DNA from: Deltaproteobacteria bacterium
GTDB taxonomy: Bacteria; Bdellovibrionota; UBA1018; UBA923
Assembly (NCBI GenBank): GCA_016194725.1
Contig: JACQAW010000422.1
Location: 1 to 7,884, forward strand
DNA length: 7,884 nt
Direction: 5' to 3'
Position 1 is the stretch's first letter. Every line of letters starts with the position of its first letter. Of this stretch, positions 1 through 7,133 are shown piece by piece. The notes under the pieces were generated by a model. That model worked only from the letters and a program-made list of their open reading frames with translations. It did not search any database and was not told the origin of the DNA. The position numbers and the translations under genes are program-made.

Positions 1-2
1 AA

Positions 3-422
3 AACCTGCATGCGATCATCGACCCCTTGCCCGCCAGCTATCCCAACCGTGCCGCCGCCGAAGCGGGCCTGGCAAATCATGCGACGGTGATGCGCCAGTT
101 TTTGCTGGCCAACCTGCGCGCCCAGTCCGAGCCGCCGTTTACCCTGCATTGGGTCTTTGACCTCGCGGGCATTCGCGGCGAGCTGCTTAAAACCATTCAG
201 GCCGACCAGACGGCCACCTGGAAGTCCATAAAATGTCCCATGCTTGTTGCACGTGGCGAAAGATCAGATAGCGTGACTGCAGACAACCTTGCAGAGATGC
301 TGGCGCTTAATGCCAATGCCCGTGGCGCCGTCATCGCCAATGCCGGGCACTGGGTGCACGTAGACAACTTTCAGGGAACCGTTGAACTCGTAACTCAGTT
401 TTTAAAATCGGTGAAAAGGTGA
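3..422 (+). CDS. alpha/beta hydrolase, C-terminal part (5' end outside window)
   Basis: The frame is open from the left edge to TGA at 420-422, so about 139 C-terminal residues of a longer protein are visible. The internal TTG at 27 is unlikely to be the real start because the frame continues upstream with no stop. Seen: a strand and loop reading PMLVARGERSDSV, where the Asp at codon 267-269 is the likely catalytic acid, and NAGHWVHVDN near the end, where the His at codon 348-350 is the likely catalytic base. The helical stretch before these (VMRQFLLANLR, then FDLAGIRGELLKTI) resembles the cap region of YbfF-like esterases. The nucleophile Ser and oxyanion region would lie upstream, outside the window. 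Family knowledge: such proteins are soluble esterases or related hydrolases; the substrate cannot be inferred. The gene is closely followed by the thioredoxin-domain gene, suggesting co-transcription. Confidence 0.8.
   Translation, partial: NLHAIIDPLPASYPNRAAAEAGLANHATVMRQFLLANLRAQSEPPFTLHWVFDLAGIRGELLKTIQADQTATWKSIKCPMLVARGERSDSVTADNLAEMLALNANARGAVIANAGHWVHVDNFQGTVELVTQFLKSVKR
417..422 (+). promoter_or_regulatory. Ribosome binding site for the thioredoxin-domain gene
   Basis: AGGTGA lies 4 nt upstream of the ATG at 427 and overlaps the TGA stop of the hydrolase gene. It supports this start codon and suggests that ribosomes finishing the hydrolase can start the next gene. Confidence 0.6.
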
Positions 423-426
423 AAAC

Positions 427-2130
427 ATGAAGCTGCTTTTTGGACTGGCTTTGTCAGTACTGGCGAACTCGAATGTGATGGCCGCGGCACAGGCCCCTGA
501 TTTTACAGTGACCACCGAAATGAGTGCCGGGCATATTCAGGTCGTGGCCACACCGCCCCCGGGCCACCACATCAACGTCAAGGCTCCCATGGAGCTTGAA
601 GACCTGACGCGCAAAAAACACATCCCGGCGTCGGCAACCAATGAAAAGCGCACGACGTTCAAACTTTCGGGTCTTGAGCCGCGCGAGCTCACCGTGCGGC
701 TGTTTCTGTGCGATGACGCGAACAAGTATTGCGAACGCCACGAAGTACACTTGAAGTGGGACGGAAAAGCGGCGGCACCCGAGGCGTCCGCGGCACCCGC
801 ACCCAATAAAACCCCGCACGCGCAAAATGCCGGGGCGCCCGGCCCCGCAAAGCCGGGTAAAAGCGAAAACGGTTTTACGTTCAACGATCCCAAGGCCGCG
901 CTCGCGCAGGCGGCCGCTAACAATCAGCCGCTGCTGATCGATTTTTTCGGTATCTGGTGCCCCCCATGCAATATGTTGGACGAAGAGGTTTTTTCGAAAC
1001 CGGCCTTTAAAAAAGCCGCCGCAAATTTCGTGAAACTCAAGCTCGATGCCGATGCCCCGGTGTCCTGGGAGCTGAAAGCGAAATACCGGGTATCTGGTTA
1101 TCCCACCGTCATTCTGGCCACCTCGGACGGCGAGGAAATCAGCCGTGTCGTCGGATATCGCCCGCTGCCTGAGTTTCTCGCTTCGGTATCGGACGCCTGG
1201 CAGCAGCGCAGCCAGACTTACGTACAGCTGCGCGAAAAAGCCGACGCCGGCGACGCCAAGGCAAGCGCCAAGGTGGGCCTGATTCACTTGCAGCGCATGG
1301 AATACGAGCTGGCGCAGAAATATCTCGAAAAATCAGCCGACCACCGCGAGCAGCTGTATGATGCCCGCATCGGCGTACTGGAAGCGGGCCTCGACAAGGA
1401 AAAGCTCACCCAGGTGCTTATCGAAGCCGTGCGCGAATTTCCAGACACGGTGGAGTCCATCGACCGGCGCATGAAGCTAGCCGATCTCTACGAGGCTGCA
1501 CGGGAAATTGAAAAACAAAAGGTGCAGCTTGGCGCCGTGATTTTGACAGCCAATCTTCTGGCCCTGGAGCCCGAAAAACTTGTCGGGCACGACGCGCTGC
1601 CTGCTGATCTCTTGAGCGTCGCCGCTGGCGCCACCGAGAAATTCGGCACGCCCGAGCAGGCGCGCATGGCCTGGAAGCGCTCCGCAGCCGAGTATCGCGC
1701 GCAGCTTGCACGGCAGGGCAAAGCAAAGGCTGCCACCGAACGCGGCTATAATATCGAGCTGGCCTACTGCCTGTGGAAAAGCGGCGACGTCGCCGCGGCT
1801 GAAACCCTGTATCAAAGGCTGGAGCTGAAATACCCCAGGGAGTTCACGTTTTATTATGGCCATGCCCGCATGAATCTGGAGCTCAAGAAGCTCGTGCCGG
1901 CCCGCGAGCTGGCGGCCCGGGCCTTCGAGTATTCTTACGGCGACAACCGGCTGCGGGCCGGCCAGCTGCTGGCGCAGGCTTACGTGGCTGAAGGCAATAA
2001 AAAAGAAGGTCTCGAAGTCGTACGCAAAACACTGGCGTCAACCACGCTGCCCGAAGACAAAGGCATTCGCACGCATCGCTACGTGCAAAAACTCAAGGAC
2101 CTCGAAGCCAGCCTGTCTCAGGGCTTATAA
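427..2130 (+). CDS. Exported DsbD-alpha-like / thioredoxin / TPR protein
   Basis: Predicted periplasmic thiol redox protein of 567 residues. Residues 1-21 are a signal peptide (hydrophobic core LLFGLALSVLA, cleavage probably near MAAA|QAP). Residues about 24-112 are beta-rich and resemble the N-terminal DsbD (alpha) domain, with two cysteines, C95 and C102, placed much as the E. coli DsbD-alpha pair (CX6C here, CX5C there). Residues 113-148 are a flexible Ala/Pro linker. Residues about 150-260 are a thioredoxin domain like DsbD-gamma, with active site WCPPC at 177-181 and the cis-proline loop GYPT at 224-227. Residues about 270-560 are alpha-helical with TPR-like repeats, clearest at 280-305 and 440-540. 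The multi-span beta domain that brings electrons across the membrane in DsbD is absent, so a separate donor is needed. The role is inferred: reducing or isomerising exported proteins, with the TPR part as partner-binding surface. Start supported by a Shine-Dalgarno 4 nt upstream. The 3' end overlaps the convergent gene by 13 bp. Confidence 0.85.
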   Translation: MKLLFGLALSVLANSNVMAAAQAPDFTVTTEMSAGHIQVVATPPPGHHINVKAPMELEDLTRKKHIPASATNEKRTTFKLSGLEPRELTVRLFLCDDANKYCERHEVHLKWDGKAAAPEASAAPAPNKTPHAQNAGAPGPAKPGKSENGFTFNDPKAALAQAAANNQPLLIDFFGIWCPPCNMLDEEVFSKPAFKKAAANFVKLKLDADAPVSWELKAKYRVSGYPTVILATSDGEEISRVVGYRPLPEFLASVSDAWQQRSQTYVQLREKADAGDAKASAKVGLIHLQRMEYELAQKYLEKSADHREQLYDARIGVLEAGLDKEKLTQVLIEAVREFPDTVESIDRRMKLADLYEAAREIEKQKVQLGAVILTANLLALEPEKLVGHDALPADLLSVAAGATEKFGTPEQARMAWKRSAAEYRAQLARQGKAKAATERGYNIELAYCLWKSGDVAAAETLYQRLELKYPREFTFYYGHARMNLELKKLVPARELAARAFEYSYGDNRLRAGQLLAQAYVAEGNKKEGLEVVRKTLASTTLPEDKGIRTHRYVQKLKDLEASLSQGL

Positions 2131-4088
2131 GGGCGGTACGCCGGCCTTTCATCGCCGGCTTCATTGCGCGTCCAGACCTCGAAACCATGCAGCTGCACGG
2201 TTTCGAGCTGGCTTGTCGCTTCCTGAAGAAACTGCTGCGCTTCGGCGCGGCTGGCGGGCGAGCTGACGTCAAACGATGCCAGCGTAATGTGAGGTACAAA
2301 AATTCGGAAACGTTTTTCCGGTCGCGCGCCAAACGAGCTGGCCTTGGCGCGGGCGATATTCACGGTAGTGGCAACCTGAGCACTGGGATTGTAAGCCAGC
2401 GCGATCAAATTGGAGTTGCGGCCCATGATATGGGCGCCGCCGCCCTCAAAGCTCCAGCCTTCGCCCGTGCCTTTGACGTCTGCCATCAGGGCACCGATAC
2501 CCGTTGGCGTCATGCGGCCCAGGAATTGAATCGTCATATGCGCGTCGTTGGGATCGCTGAAACGCAGGTTCGGAAATTTCGTCTTCCAGCCTTCAACGGC
2601 GCGGGCAAGTTTTGCGCGAAATTCGGCCTGGGGCTGCAAGGTCAGAAATACGGGCTTTTCGGTAAGCGCGCCTTCCATAAAAGGAATCTTGCCGGCAACG
2701 AAATGCACGTAATCGTTCAGCTGCGGCAGCGCTTCCAGCTTGGCGGCCAGCGCCTTGTCGATACGGCGGGTAATGGTTTCGATGATACGGTCAAGCTTCC
2801 TGAAACGGATGTCGTAGCGGTCCCGCACCTTTGCGATCCAGGCTTCCGCCGCTTTATTCGGTAGCTCGAGCCCGTGCTCGGCCACGACTTGCAGCAGCTC
2901 AGCCTGCGCCTTCAGCTGCCCCAGCAGCATGATCTCGGGATCATGCATTACCGATAGAAACGCTTCACTCAGCACGTCCTGGGTAAAATGAGTTCCGTGC
3001 AGGATGTTGTAATCGTCAACCTCGTCCCAGAACTGCAACAGCGAAAACACGCGCTTGATGATCTTGAGATGGTCGATCTTTTGATATTTCTTCATCGAGA
3101 TCAAAACCATCTGATGAATCTGCTCAAGCGGCACGCCCGGCGCGGCCTGGCTGGCCTCAAGCAGCAACGACATGTCTTCGGGGTCCAGCGCCACGGTAGT
3201 CGCACGCACCGGCAAAGACTCATCGTGGCCATTCCTGGAAACTCGCAGGCGCACCTGATTGTTTCCGACTTTGATGCCTAGCCGGTAAAGCACGGAAGCT
3301 TCGGTGTACGAACCCGCCACCGGGCTGTCGGGAAGTCCGGGCACGGCCCAGTCCGCCTTCACGCGCGCGTCTTCGGCGAAAACCTCGGCCAGGTTCACCG
3401 TGCGTTGGCCCGAAGGCTCGACTACTTCTTTATAGCCGCGGCGCACGTCTTCGAGCCACCACTTGATGCCCTTGGTTTCGCCGGTCGCGGCATCGATGTA
3501 CTCGCCAGCCTTCAGCTCAATGAATCGATAGTCGGCATGTTCCCGTAGTACCTGCTCCACATGCGCCTGAAAGAACGACGCCAGCGAGCGGGTTTCGGCG
3601 CTTTCGGGGTTGTGCAGGTTTTCGGCATTGCCCTCTTTTACGTGGGCAATCATGAGGCTTTCGAAATCCAGGTCATTGGCAACTTTGGAAACTTTAAGAC
3701 GAGCCAGAGAACCGGTTAGCGCGCTGGCAATGAGCACGGCATCGGTGCTTTGACCGGTCAATGCGCTCAGGCGATCGCGTACGACGGCCGCTTTCGGATC
3801 AACCTGACCCATCGCAAGCTCGGTGCCCACCAGCCACACTCGCCCGCCTTCGGTTTCGATCGTCTGGCCCACGAGTTTTTGATTGAACGGGCCATTGCTT
3901 TGCGTGAGCAGCTTGGCCATAAGTTCGGAGTCGCATTTGGCAGGAGCTTTTGGCTCGGCTGCAAAAGCCGTGAAGGGAAAAACGAGCAACAGCAACACAC
4001 AGAGCAAAGCGCGCGAGAACTTGTACCCGGAACGAAAATGTCCTGGATAAAAAGCGGGGGCTGAGTGGAACGTACTGCTACCGTCCAT
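2118..4088 (-). CDS. Exported protein with C-terminal 2H phosphoesterase domain and possible N-terminal nucleotidyltransferase domain
   Basis: 656 residues. Residues 27-44 form a signal peptide or anchor core (ALLCVLLLLVFPFTAFAA), with likely cleavage near AFA|AEP; the N-region of about 26 residues is long. The C-terminal domain (about 478-640) has both 2H phosphoesterase signatures: HMTIQFLG (H517, T519) and PHITLASF (H600, T602). In the LigT/ThpR, AKAP7 and CPDase family these two HxT motifs form the site that cuts 2'-5' or cyclic phosphodiester bonds. The first 470 residues are not firmly recognised. They contain TGSLAR (125-130) followed by NDLDF (138-142), arranged like the GS...DxD signature of Pol-beta-type nucleotidyltransferases, and a later KADWAV (D246 the possible third carboxylate). 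Residues about 305-455 look helical. The NTase reading is inference only; the 2H domain is well supported. ATG 4086-4088 is backed by a purine-rich Shine-Dalgarno. The gene is monocistronic in view, divergent from the DUF2079 gene. Substrate unknown. Confidence 0.85.
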   Translation of the reverse strand: MDGSSTFHSAPAFYPGHFRSGYKFSRALLCVLLLLVFPFTAFAAEPKAPAKCDSELMAKLLTQSNGPFNQKLVGQTIETEGGRVWLVGTELAMGQVDPKAAVVRDRLSALTGQSTDAVLIASALTGSLARLKVSKVANDLDFESLMIAHVKEGNAENLHNPESAETRSLASFFQAHVEQVLREHADYRFIELKAGEYIDAATGETKGIKWWLEDVRRGYKEVVEPSGQRTVNLAEVFAEDARVKADWAVPGLPDSPVAGSYTEASVLYRLGIKVGNNQVRLRVSRNGHDESLPVRATTVALDPEDMSLLLEASQAAPGVPLEQIHQMVLISMKKYQKIDHLKIIKRVFSLLQFWDEVDDYNILHGTHFTQDVLSEAFLSVMHDPEIMLLGQLKAQAELLQVVAEHGLELPNKAAEAWIAKVRDRYDIRFRKLDRIIETITRRIDKALAAKLEALPQLNDYVHFVAGKIPFMEGALTEKPVFLTLQPQAEFRAKLARAVEGWKTKFPNLRFSDPNDAHMTIQFLGRMTPTGIGALMADVKGTGEGWSFEGGGAHIMGRNSNLIALAYNPSAQVATTVNIARAKASSFGARPEKRFRIFVPHITLASFDVSSPASRAEAQQFLQEATSQLETVQLHGFEVWTRNEAGDERPAYRPYKP

Positions 4089-4090
4089 TA

Positions 4091-4102
4091 GTCCTCTCTC
4101 TC
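4091..4102 (-). promoter_or_regulatory. Ribosome binding site for the 2H phosphoesterase gene
   Basis: On the minus strand the sequence reads GAGAGAGAGGAC, then two bases, then ATG. The GAGG core sits at normal Shine-Dalgarno distance and supports the start at 4088, which keeps the long N-region ahead of the signal peptide. Confidence 0.6.
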
Positions 4103-4134
4103 AAACAACTCTCTCAAGCGTGTCGCGCGGCGCA

Positions 4135-4162
4135 GCATTACCATACCGATGCAGCTGGTCAA
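4135..4162 (-). promoter_or_regulatory. Candidate promoter for the 2H phosphoesterase gene
   Basis: On the minus strand TTGACC (4157-4162) is followed after 16 bp by TAATGC (4135-4140) preceded by TGG, resembling a -35 box and an extended -10. The -10 match is poor (only its first two bases fit the consensus hexamer), so this is a suggestion. Transcription would start near 4128, giving a leader of about 40 nt. Confidence 0.25.
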
Positions 4163-4215
4163 ACGAGTTAAATAATATCTATCTTTAGTTAGTTATTTCA
4201 ATTACTTATGGCATC
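4163..4215 (+). promoter_or_regulatory. AT-rich leader, possible promoter region of the DUF2079 gene
   Basis: This stretch is clearly more AT-rich than its surroundings and lies between the two divergent genes. It contains TAATAT at 4173-4178, which could serve as a -10 element, but no convincing -35 box sits at the right distance. No Shine-Dalgarno sequence is visible before either possible start codon of the downstream gene. Confidence 0.25.
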
Positions 4216-5862
4216 GTGTTATCCTCACAGCCAATGCTCCTCCTTGATGGCATCATTTACGCGCTGACGTCAATGGTCGTCCTGCTTTTGATTACCGGCG
4301 GCGTCCACTACGCGTCACCCACGATGAAGCTGGAACTTTCGCAGGTGGATGCCTTCGCCATTTCGCTGCTGGCCCTGCTTTGCATTCGCCGTTCGGCCTT
4401 CAAACGCTGGCTGCCACCGCGAATTGAGCGCAGCGCGACCATCGCGATGCTGATTTTTTCGCGCTATCCCCTGGCAACGCTTGCTGTCGCGAACCTTGTC
4501 TATGTACTCCTCATGACCTGGAGCTCAAGCTGCCGTTTTGACTCGTTTCACGCCACGGCATTTGACCTGAGCTTTGTAGATCAGTCGCTTTGGTCCACGA
4601 CGCACGTGGGGTTTCTGCACTCCTCGCTGGCCAAGGGGCAAAGTTATCTGGGCGAGCATTTTTCGCCTGTTCTGGGCCTGGTGGCCCTGGTCTATCGCCT
4701 TTTTGACTCGCCTTATTTCCTGTTTCTTTTACAAAGCGTGGCGTTGGCATCGGGAAGCCTGCTGGTCTATGCCCTGGGCGTACAGAAAAAAATTCCACGC
4801 TCGGTGGCGGTAACCGCCGCGCTTTGCTTTCTGCTGTTTCAGCCGCTGCGCGCGGCTAACAGTTTCGATTTCCGCGAAGACAATCTGTTCATCCCCATTT
4901 TCCTGGGAGCTTTAATATCACTCGAAAAAAAGCGACTCACGCTGTTTTGGGTGCTTTGCCTGATCAGCTGGTCGGTTAAAGAAAACGCGCCGATATTCAC
5001 CGCGCTCCTGGGAGCCTGGCTATGCGTGGACAGCCTGCGAGGGCGAATGCCCGTCTCAAGACGCTGGCACGGCGTGGCCCTGGGGCTGCTCTCGTTTTTC
5101 GCGTTTTACATCATCAACAGCAAAATCACTCCGCACTTCGTCGGAAGCGGCATGGGCGCCGACACCATGCTCGTAAAACGCCTGCGGCAGTTCGGCGGCA
5201 CCAACGATCAGATTCTTCGCGCGATCCTGCTTCACCCGTTTGCTTTCGCCGCCGAGGTGTTGCGTCCATTTTTTCAGGTAAAAGCCGCCAGATATTTTCT
5301 CGATGTCACGGCGCCGTTTCTTTTCTTCGTCCCCGCTGCACCGCTGCCCGCCCTGATAGTGCTGGCGGGCATTGGAATGAACCTGCTCGTGAATCAGCCG
5401 ACCATCGGATTTCACTATGAATGCATTCTGATTCCCTTCCTTTTCTATATTCTGCTGGCGGGGCTGGCCACCCTGAACTCGAAGAACAAGCTGGTCGGGG
5501 TTCGCGTGCCCGTCTTGATGACGCTTTCGTTTTTGCTGTTTTTCGGGCGCAGTCCCGTCGATTCGATACGCCGTCACTGGCCGACCGCCCACGATCGATT
5601 CGTGTCGCAGGAGCTTCTTCGAATCCCGGAGGCTGCATCGGTGGCCACCCAGGGAGTCCTGCACCCGCACCTCGCGCACCGCAAAGACGTTTTCCTGTTT
5701 TCGGCCGGGGTGCCGTCGACCGATTACATCGTAGCCGATCTTTCGCCCGGCATTGAGCTCTACGCCACTCCCAATCTCTATGCCGATCTGGCCAAAATCG
5801 ACTCCGCTGTTTATTCGCTCGAGTTTGACCGGGACGGTTTGAAAATCTGGCATCGCAAGTAA
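4216..5862 (+). CDS. DUF2079 family polytopic membrane protein
   Basis: 548 residues with about ten or more hydrophobic segments (for example near 10-30, 46-57, 84-101, 150-187, 196-209, 224-235, 242-252, 286-300, 367-391, 402-420, 430-443). Conserved-looking features of DUF2079: FDLSFVDQSLW (116-126, acidic D117 in the first periplasmic loop), GEHFSPVLG (146-154), SFDFRED (216-222), a KEN motif in SWSVKENAP (251-259), and FHYECILIP (399-407). The family is commonly viewed as GT-C-like, related to membrane glycosyltransferases using lipid-linked sugars; that activity is inferred from fold resemblance, and donor and acceptor are unknown. The soluble tail (about 445-548) would lie outside the membrane. 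The start is uncertain: GTG at 4216 or ATG at 4234, neither with a clear Shine-Dalgarno. In-frame TAG at 4186-4188 limits upstream extension. It stands alone on its strand and ends 50 bp from the convergent rnpB. Confidence 0.85.
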   Translation: MLSSQPMLLLDGIIYALTSMVVLLLITGGVHYASPTMKLELSQVDAFAISLLALLCIRRSAFKRWLPPRIERSATIAMLIFSRYPLATLAVANLVYVLLMTWSSSCRFDSFHATAFDLSFVDQSLWSTTHVGFLHSSLAKGQSYLGEHFSPVLGLVALVYRLFDSPYFLFLLQSVALASGSLLVYALGVQKKIPRSVAVTAALCFLLFQPLRAANSFDFREDNLFIPIFLGALISLEKKRLTLFWVLCLISWSVKENAPIFTALLGAWLCVDSLRGRMPVSRRWHGVALGLLSFFAFYIINSKITPHFVGSGMGADTMLVKRLRQFGGTNDQILRAILLHPFAFAAEVLRPFFQVKAARYFLDVTAPFLFFVPAAPLPALIVLAGIGMNLLVNQPTIGFHYECILIPFLFYILLAGLATLNSKNKLVGVRVPVLMTLSFLLFFGRSPVDSIRRHWPTAHDRFVSQELLRIPEAASVATQGVLHPHLAHRKDVFLFSAGVPSTDYIVADLSPGIELYATPNLYADLAKIDSAVYSLEFDRDGLKIWHRK

Positions 5863-5870
5863 GAAGGAAT

Positions 5871-5908
5871 AAAAAAAGGGCTGACTTTCGTTTTGCGAAA
5901 GCCAGCCC
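5871..5908 (-). terminator. Intrinsic terminator of rnpB
   Basis: On the minus strand a 13-bp stem (GGGCUGGCUUUCG pairing with CGAAAGUCAGCCC, with a single G-U pair) closes a CAAAA-type loop (4-5 nt) and is followed directly by seven U residues (5871-5877). It lies just past the 3' end of the RNase P RNA. The + strand lacks a T-tract after the hairpin, so it should not terminate the DUF2079 transcript efficiently. Confidence 0.92.
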
Positions 5909-5912
5909 ATAT

Positions 5913-6334
5913 AGCTCGTCTGGAACTGTAAGCCGGGTTCTGTCCTAACATTCATCCGAAAACAAATGCCGAGATGACCATTCCTCTGGGCCCGCCGTTA
6001 CCGGCAGGCTCTAGCGATCTTACCCGAAAACGCGCGCACCACTTGTGATGTTGCGGCTTGGCGAGGCTGCCTCGAACGTTTCCCTATTTGATCTTGCTCC
6101 TGATGGGGTTTGCCCTGCGGTGTTCGTCACCGAACGCCCGGTGGGCTCTTACCCCACCGTTTCGCCCTTACCCGGCCCTTGCGGGCCCGGCGGTCTATTT
6201 TCTGTTGCACTGTCCGTCACGAAAGCGTCGCCACCGCCGTGCCTGGCCGTTAGCCAGCATCATGCCTCATGGAGCCCGGACTTTCCTCCAGTGGTGCCTT
6301 GCGGACCACCGGCGATCACCCGTTCCCTGCGAGA
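5913..6334 (-). ncRNA. rnpB: RNase P RNA, bacterial type A
   Basis: Catalytic RNA of RNase P, which removes 5' leaders from pre-tRNAs. On the minus strand it has the universal 5' element GGAGGAAAGUCCGGGCUCC (6271-6289, P4 side) and its 3' partner ACAGAACCCGGCUUA (5929-5943). Between them are GUGCAACAGAAAAUAGACC, GGUAAGGGCGAAACGG, GGUAAGAGCCCACC and GGAGCAAGAUCAAAUAGGG, all typical core elements, and a GGGUAAG segment where L15 pairs with tRNA CCA. P1 can be drawn between 6322-6333 and 5915-5926 (four plus five pairs around an internal loop), P2 between GGUGAUC and GGUCAUC, P3 as CCGGUGGU/ACCACUGG. P18 has eight pairs capped by a GUAA tetraloop (within 5985-6013). A small hairpin at 5953-5968 between P2 and P4 fits P19. 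The ends are set from P1 and are accurate to a few bases; length about 422 nt. It sits 43 nt after the zinc-ribbon gene and ends at a strong terminator. Confidence 0.96.
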
Positions 6335-6340
6335 GGGGAC

Positions 6341-6346
6341 GTTATA
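6341..6346 (-). promoter_or_regulatory. Candidate -10 element for rnpB
   Basis: On the minus strand TATAAC, with TGTGT just upstream, lies 7 nt before the inferred 5' end of the RNase P RNA, a good distance for a -10 box. No good -35 box is seen at 16-18 bp (CTGCAA at 6364-6369 is the nearest candidate). The RNA could therefore also come from read-through of the upstream operon followed by 5' processing. Confidence 0.4.
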
Positions 6347-6377
6347 ACACATCTTTGGGCAAATTGCAGTCAGCCGA

Positions 6378-7133
6378 TCAAACTACTGCATTAGGGTCGT
6401 TTACGCGCGGAGCATCCTTGTAGACCAGGATCCTGCGGCAGCTTGGGCAGGTGTGCAGCTCGCTTCCCCGCTGAAGATCATTATAGATCTGAGGCGGAAT
6501 GCGCATGTTGCAGCCCTTGCAGGATCCACCGGCCGCGGCAACAATGCCTACGCCCGTGCGGGTCTGGCGTACTTTGTCGTACATGTTGAGGTGTCGCTTG
6601 TCGATGCCATCGACCGCGCTGGCGCGCAGTCCAGTCAGACGTTTGAGCTCGGAGTCAAAGGACTTGCTCTCTTCGGCGACTTTGGCGGTTTCAGTTTCAA
6701 GCTTGCTCTTGTTGTCATTCAGTGCGGCCTCGAATACGTCGAGCTCTTTCTTGTGCTTTTCGACCTCATCGCCAACTTTCTTGGCATTCTCCTGAATGAC
6801 GGTGCTGTTCTTTTTAAGGCTTTCGATTTCCTTTTGCAGCGCCTGAAATTCCTGGTTGGTCTTGATCTGCTCCAGCTTTTCCTGCGAACGCTTGGTGCGT
6901 TCTTCATTCAGCTCAAGGGCCCCCAGCTGCTGACGCTTGCCCTTTTCGAGCTCGTCGACGATTTTCTTTTTGTCGTTGAATTTTGTGGAGAGGGATTGAA
7001 TCTCTGTCTGATATCCGATCAGGCGTCTGGGGAACTCCGCCTTTTTGACCATGATGGCGTTGATCTGGATGTCGATTTCCTGAACCTGTTCAAGCTTGCG
7101 CAGAACCTCTTGCAAAGAAAGCCTCCCGTTCAT
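6378..7133 (-). CDS. Coiled-coil C4 zinc-ribbon protein (FlgZ/CdsZ-like, zf-RING_7 family)
   Basis: 251 residues. Residues about 6-170 are a long charged heptad-rich coiled coil, rich in Lys and Glu. The C-terminal zinc ribbon has CKGC (C205, C208) and CPSC (C229, C232), with the family sequence GSCKGCNMRIPPQ and a short VYKD ending. Family knowledge: Helicobacter HP0958 (FlgZ) and Chlamydia CT398 (CdsZ) belong here and bind RpoN and secretion or flagellar components; most members have no assigned role and the gene often lies beside nif3. The ATG overlaps the nif3 stop as ATGA (7130-7133), so translation is likely coupled; there is only a weak purine stretch ahead of it. The length matches the family and all four cysteines are present. 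A specific role here is not supported by the window. Confidence 0.9.
   Translation of the reverse strand: MNGRLSLQEVLRKLEQVQEIDIQINAIMVKKAEFPRRLIGYQTEIQSLSTKFNDKKKIVDELEKGKRQQLGALELNEERTKRSQEKLEQIKTNQEFQALQKEIESLKKNSTVIQENAKKVGDEVEKHKKELDVFEAALNDNKSKLETETAKVAEESKSFDSELKRLTGLRASAVDGIDKRHLNMYDKVRQTRTGVGIVAAAGGSCKGCNMRIPPQIYNDLQRGSELHTCPSCRRILVYKDAPRVNDPNAVV

Noticed and set aside
454..1287. Long minus-strand open frame of 277 codons opposite the thioredoxin-domain gene
   Set aside because: Its product is Arg/Gly/Cys-rich with no domain, and the + frame has a signal peptide, WCPPC and a Shine-Dalgarno; it is a GC-driven shadow.
2140..2159. GCCGGC repeated around an 8-nt loop just after the thioredoxin-TPR gene, as a terminator
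   Set aside because: The stem is only 6 bp, has no T-tract on either strand, and lies in the coding region of the opposing gene.
2187..2864. Plus-strand open frame of 225 codons opposite the 2H phosphoesterase domain
   Set aside because: It lies antisense to the conserved HxT motifs and shows no recognisable domain.
4208..4267. 19-codon frame overlapping the DUF2079 start as a regulatory leader peptide
   Set aside because: No Shine-Dalgarno and no telling residue run; more likely chance.
5056..5955. Minus-strand open frame of 299 codons opposite the DUF2079 gene
   Set aside because: It begins inside rnpB, runs through the rnpB terminator, and encodes a low-complexity polar product; the + frame has DUF2079 motifs and membrane segments.
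5953..5968. Extra hairpin in the RNase P RNA between P2 and P4, absent from E. coli
   Set aside because: It sits where helix P19 occurs in many other type A RNAs, so it is a known variation.
6045..6423. Plus-strand open frames across the RNase P RNA
   Set aside because: The region is fully explained by rnpB on the other strand; the products are Pro/Ser/Arg-rich without domains.
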